Shown here one piece after another: positions 4,279 through 5,898 of a stretch of 5,898 bases of DNA. The translations under genes were made by a program, and so were the position numbers. This DNA comes from Planctomycetaceae bacterium (GTDB lineage Bacteria; Planctomycetota; Planctomycetia; Pirellulales; Thermoguttaceae). The notes under the pieces are model-generated. The model was given only the letters and a program-made list of their open reading frames with translations, was not told the origin of the DNA and made no database searches. Numbering within the stretch: position 1 is the stretch's first letter; every line of letters begins with the position of its first letter. Location of the stretch: assembly GCA_003532715.1 (NCBI GenBank), contig DOEZ01000504.1, positions 1 to 5,898 of the forward strand. The letters are read 5' to 3'.

Positions 4279-5898
4279 TCAGGCGGCCTTGTCGATTGAA
4301 ACGGACGAGGAAAGATCGAACAGGCCGAAAATCTCGTCCTGGGTCAGGCTTTGGCGGCGGCGGGTTTGGGTGTCGGAGAAGATCGTGTCGAACAGTTCGC
4401 GCTTTTCGTCGAGGATGCGCTGGATGCGTTCCTCGATCGTGCCGACGGTCAGGAATCGCGTCACAGTCACCGGGCCGGCCGAGCCGATGCGATGCACCCG
4501 GTTGATCGCCTGGTCCTCGACGGCCGGGTTCCACCACCGGTCCACGTGCACCACGTGGTTGGCGGCGGTCAGGGTCAGCCCGGTCCCGCCGGCCTTGAGC
4601 GACAGGACGAACAGCGGCGGACCCTGCGGCGACTGGAACCGGGTCACCATGGCGTCCCGTTCGGCCTTGCCGACGCCGCCGTGCAACAGCAGCACCTCCC
4701 GGCCGGTACGCGCCGACAGGTGCCCGCGCAGCATGCCGCCGAACTCGGCGTACTGGGTGAACAGCAGCGCCTTCTCCCCCGCCGCCAGCACCTCGTCGAC
4801 GATCTCGTCGAGGCGTTCCAGCTTCCCGGACCGGCCGTCCAGCGTGGAGCCGTCGTGCAGGAGCTGGGCGGGATGGTTGCAGACCTGCTTGAGCCGGGTC
4901 ATGGTGGCCAGCACCAGCCCGCGCCGCTCGATCCCGTCGCTGGACTCGATCTTCGCCATCATGTCGTCGACCACTGCGCGGTAGAGGGCGGCCTGCTCGG
5001 CGGTGAGGTTGCAGACCACCTCCATCTCCAGCTTCTCCGGCAGGTCGGTGATGATCGTCGGGTCGGTCTTGAGGCGGCGCAGCACGAACGGGCCGGTGAT
5101 CCGGCGCAGCCGCTCGGCCACCTCGGCGTCGCCGTGCCGCTCGATCGGTTCGGCGAAGCGCTTGCGGAAGGTCGCGGCCGGTCCGAGCAGCCCCGGATTC
5201 GCGAACTGCATGATCGACCAGAGGTCGGCGAGGCGGTTCTCCACCGGCGTACCGGTGACCGCGACGCGGTGCCGCGCGGGCAGCGACCGGACCGCCTCGG
5301 CCTGCCGGGTCGCGGCGTTCTTGATCGCCTGCGCCTCGTCCACCACCACCCGGTGCCAGTCGATGCCGGCCAGCTCGAACGCGTCCCGGGCGGCCACCGA
5401 GTACGTGGTGAGCACCAGGTCCGCCTCCTGAACGGCGGCGGCGAAGCCCTCGCCCCGGGCACGCTCGGCGCCGTGGTGCACGTGCACGCGCAGCCCCGGC
5501 GCGAACTTCGCCGCCTCCCGCTGCCAGTTGCCGACGAGCGACATCGGGCAGACCAGCAGCGTGGGCCCGGCCTCCGTCGGGTCACCGGCGAGCAGCGCGA
5601 GCAGCTGCACGGTCTTGCCCAGGCCCATGTCGTCGGCGAGGATCCCGCCGAGCCCCAGCGACTGGAGGAACGCCAGCCAGGCCAGCCCGCGCCGCTGGTA
5701 CGGCCGCAGCGTCCCGGCGAAGCCCGGCGGCGGGTCGGCCGGGGTGAGCCGCCGCTCCGCCTCGCCGGCCAGCAGCTCGCCCAGCGCGCCGTCGGCGACC
5801 ACGTCGAGCACCGGCAGCTCACCGGCCCGGTCGTCCCCGGACAGTCCCATCCGCAGCAGGTCCGCCACCGTCAGCTCGCCCGAGGACCGCAGCAGCTT
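4279..5898 (-). CDS. SWI2/SNF2-family DNA helicase/ATPase, C-terminal part (5' end beyond window)
   Basis: The frame stays open to the right edge, so the visible 539 codons are the C-terminal part; full-length bacterial relatives often exceed 900 residues. An internal GTG at 5868 is not taken as the start because coding-type sequence (LLRSSGELTV) continues upstream. SF2/SNF2 motifs appear in order: Walker A DMGLGKT (5611-5631), Walker B DEAQ (5329-5340), motif III TGTPVEN (5236-5256), motif V LKAGGTGL (4576-4599) and motif VI with two arginines in RVHR (4489-4500). These enzymes use ATP to translocate on double-stranded DNA and remodel protein-DNA complexes or aid repair and transcription. 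From 5898 to about 4550 the protein reads like actinobacterial SNF2 proteins (for example CPMSLVGNWQREAAKFAP), while the last 75 or so residues (VHRIGSAGPVTVTRFL; DEIFGLFDL) do not. The usual Q after HRIG is S here. Composition shifts at the same place. Expression is opposite to the other genes. Confidence 0.93.
   Translation of the reverse strand, partial: KLLRSSGELTVADLLRMGLSGDDRAGELPVLDVVADGALGELLAGEAERRLTPADPPPGFAGTLRPYQRRGLAWLAFLQSLGLGGILADDMGLGKTVQLLALLAGDPTEAGPTLLVCPMSLVGNWQREAAKFAPGLRVHVHHGAERARGEGFAAAVQEADLVLTTYSVAARDAFELAGIDWHRVVVDEAQAIKNAATRQAEAVRSLPARHRVAVTGTPVENRLADLWSIMQFANPGLLGPAATFRKRFAEPIERHGDAEVAERLRRITGPFVLRRLKTDPTIITDLPEKLEMEVVCNLTAEQAALYRAVVDDMMAKIESSDGIERRGLVLATMTRLKQVCNHPAQLLHDGSTLDGRSGKLERLDEIVDEVLAAGEKALLFTQYAEFGGMLRGHLSARTGREVLLLHGGVGKAERDAMVTRFQSPQGPPLFVLSLKAGGTGLTLTAANHVVHVDRWWNPAVEDQAINRVHRIGSAGPVTVTRFLTVGTIEERIQRILDEKRELFDTIFSDTQTRRRQSLTQDEIFGLFDLSSSVSIDKAA

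Noticed and set aside
3851..4537. Minus-strand open frame spanning the island and helicase C-terminus
   Set aside because: Out of frame with the helicase and reads through three repeat elements; no protein character.
4542..4558. Perfect CCACGTG-CAC-CACGTGG inverted repeat near the helicase junction
   Set aside because: It is explained by the His-Val-Val-His-Val coding of a conserved segment; too short to take as a recombination site.
4124..4984. Plus-strand open frame running from the repeats into the helicase antisense
   Set aside because: Begins in a dispersed repeat and then reads opposite a helicase with all motifs intact.

Overview
The window looks like a piece of a GC-rich planctomycete-type genome, possibly a short metagenomic contig. 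This is inferred from three things: a Lys/Ala/Arg-rich basic protein of a kind I associate with Planctomycetes, a stand-alone uroporphyrinogen-decarboxylase-family methyltransferase, and intergenic DNA full of the dispersed palindromic repeats common in environmental planctomycete-like genomes. No rRNA or marker gene is present, so the phylum is inference.

Layout. 1-139: leader with a candidate promoter. 140-994 (+): basic, histone-H1-like protein with a PAGES repeat. 998-1027: GC-rich hairpin. 1185-2309 (+): zinc-dependent methyltransferase of the URO-D superfamily (MtaA/MtbA/CmuA-like, not HemE). 2310-2780: spacer with a decayed repeat copy and a possible promoter. 2781-3155 (+): small two-helix membrane protein of unknown function with more relaxed codon use. 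3156-4278: about 1.1 kb without a credible gene, containing at least six repeat structures. 4279-5898 (-): C-terminal 539 codons of a SWI2/SNF2 helicase that runs off the right edge.

The genes do not form an obvious pathway. The first three are co-directional but separated by 190 and 471 bases, and the helicase faces them across the repeat island.

Two observations stand out. First, the helicase appears to be a mosaic: most of the visible protein reads like an actinobacterial SNF2 helicase in very GC-rich DNA, but at the conserved DRWWNPAVEDQA segment (about 4505-4550) both protein style and base composition change. This is either a recombination junction or an assembly chimera. Second, the 3355-3533 element is a symmetric palindrome built of six local hairpins, with paired substitutions that keep the outer hairpins intact. 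No complete undescribed multi-gene system is visible.
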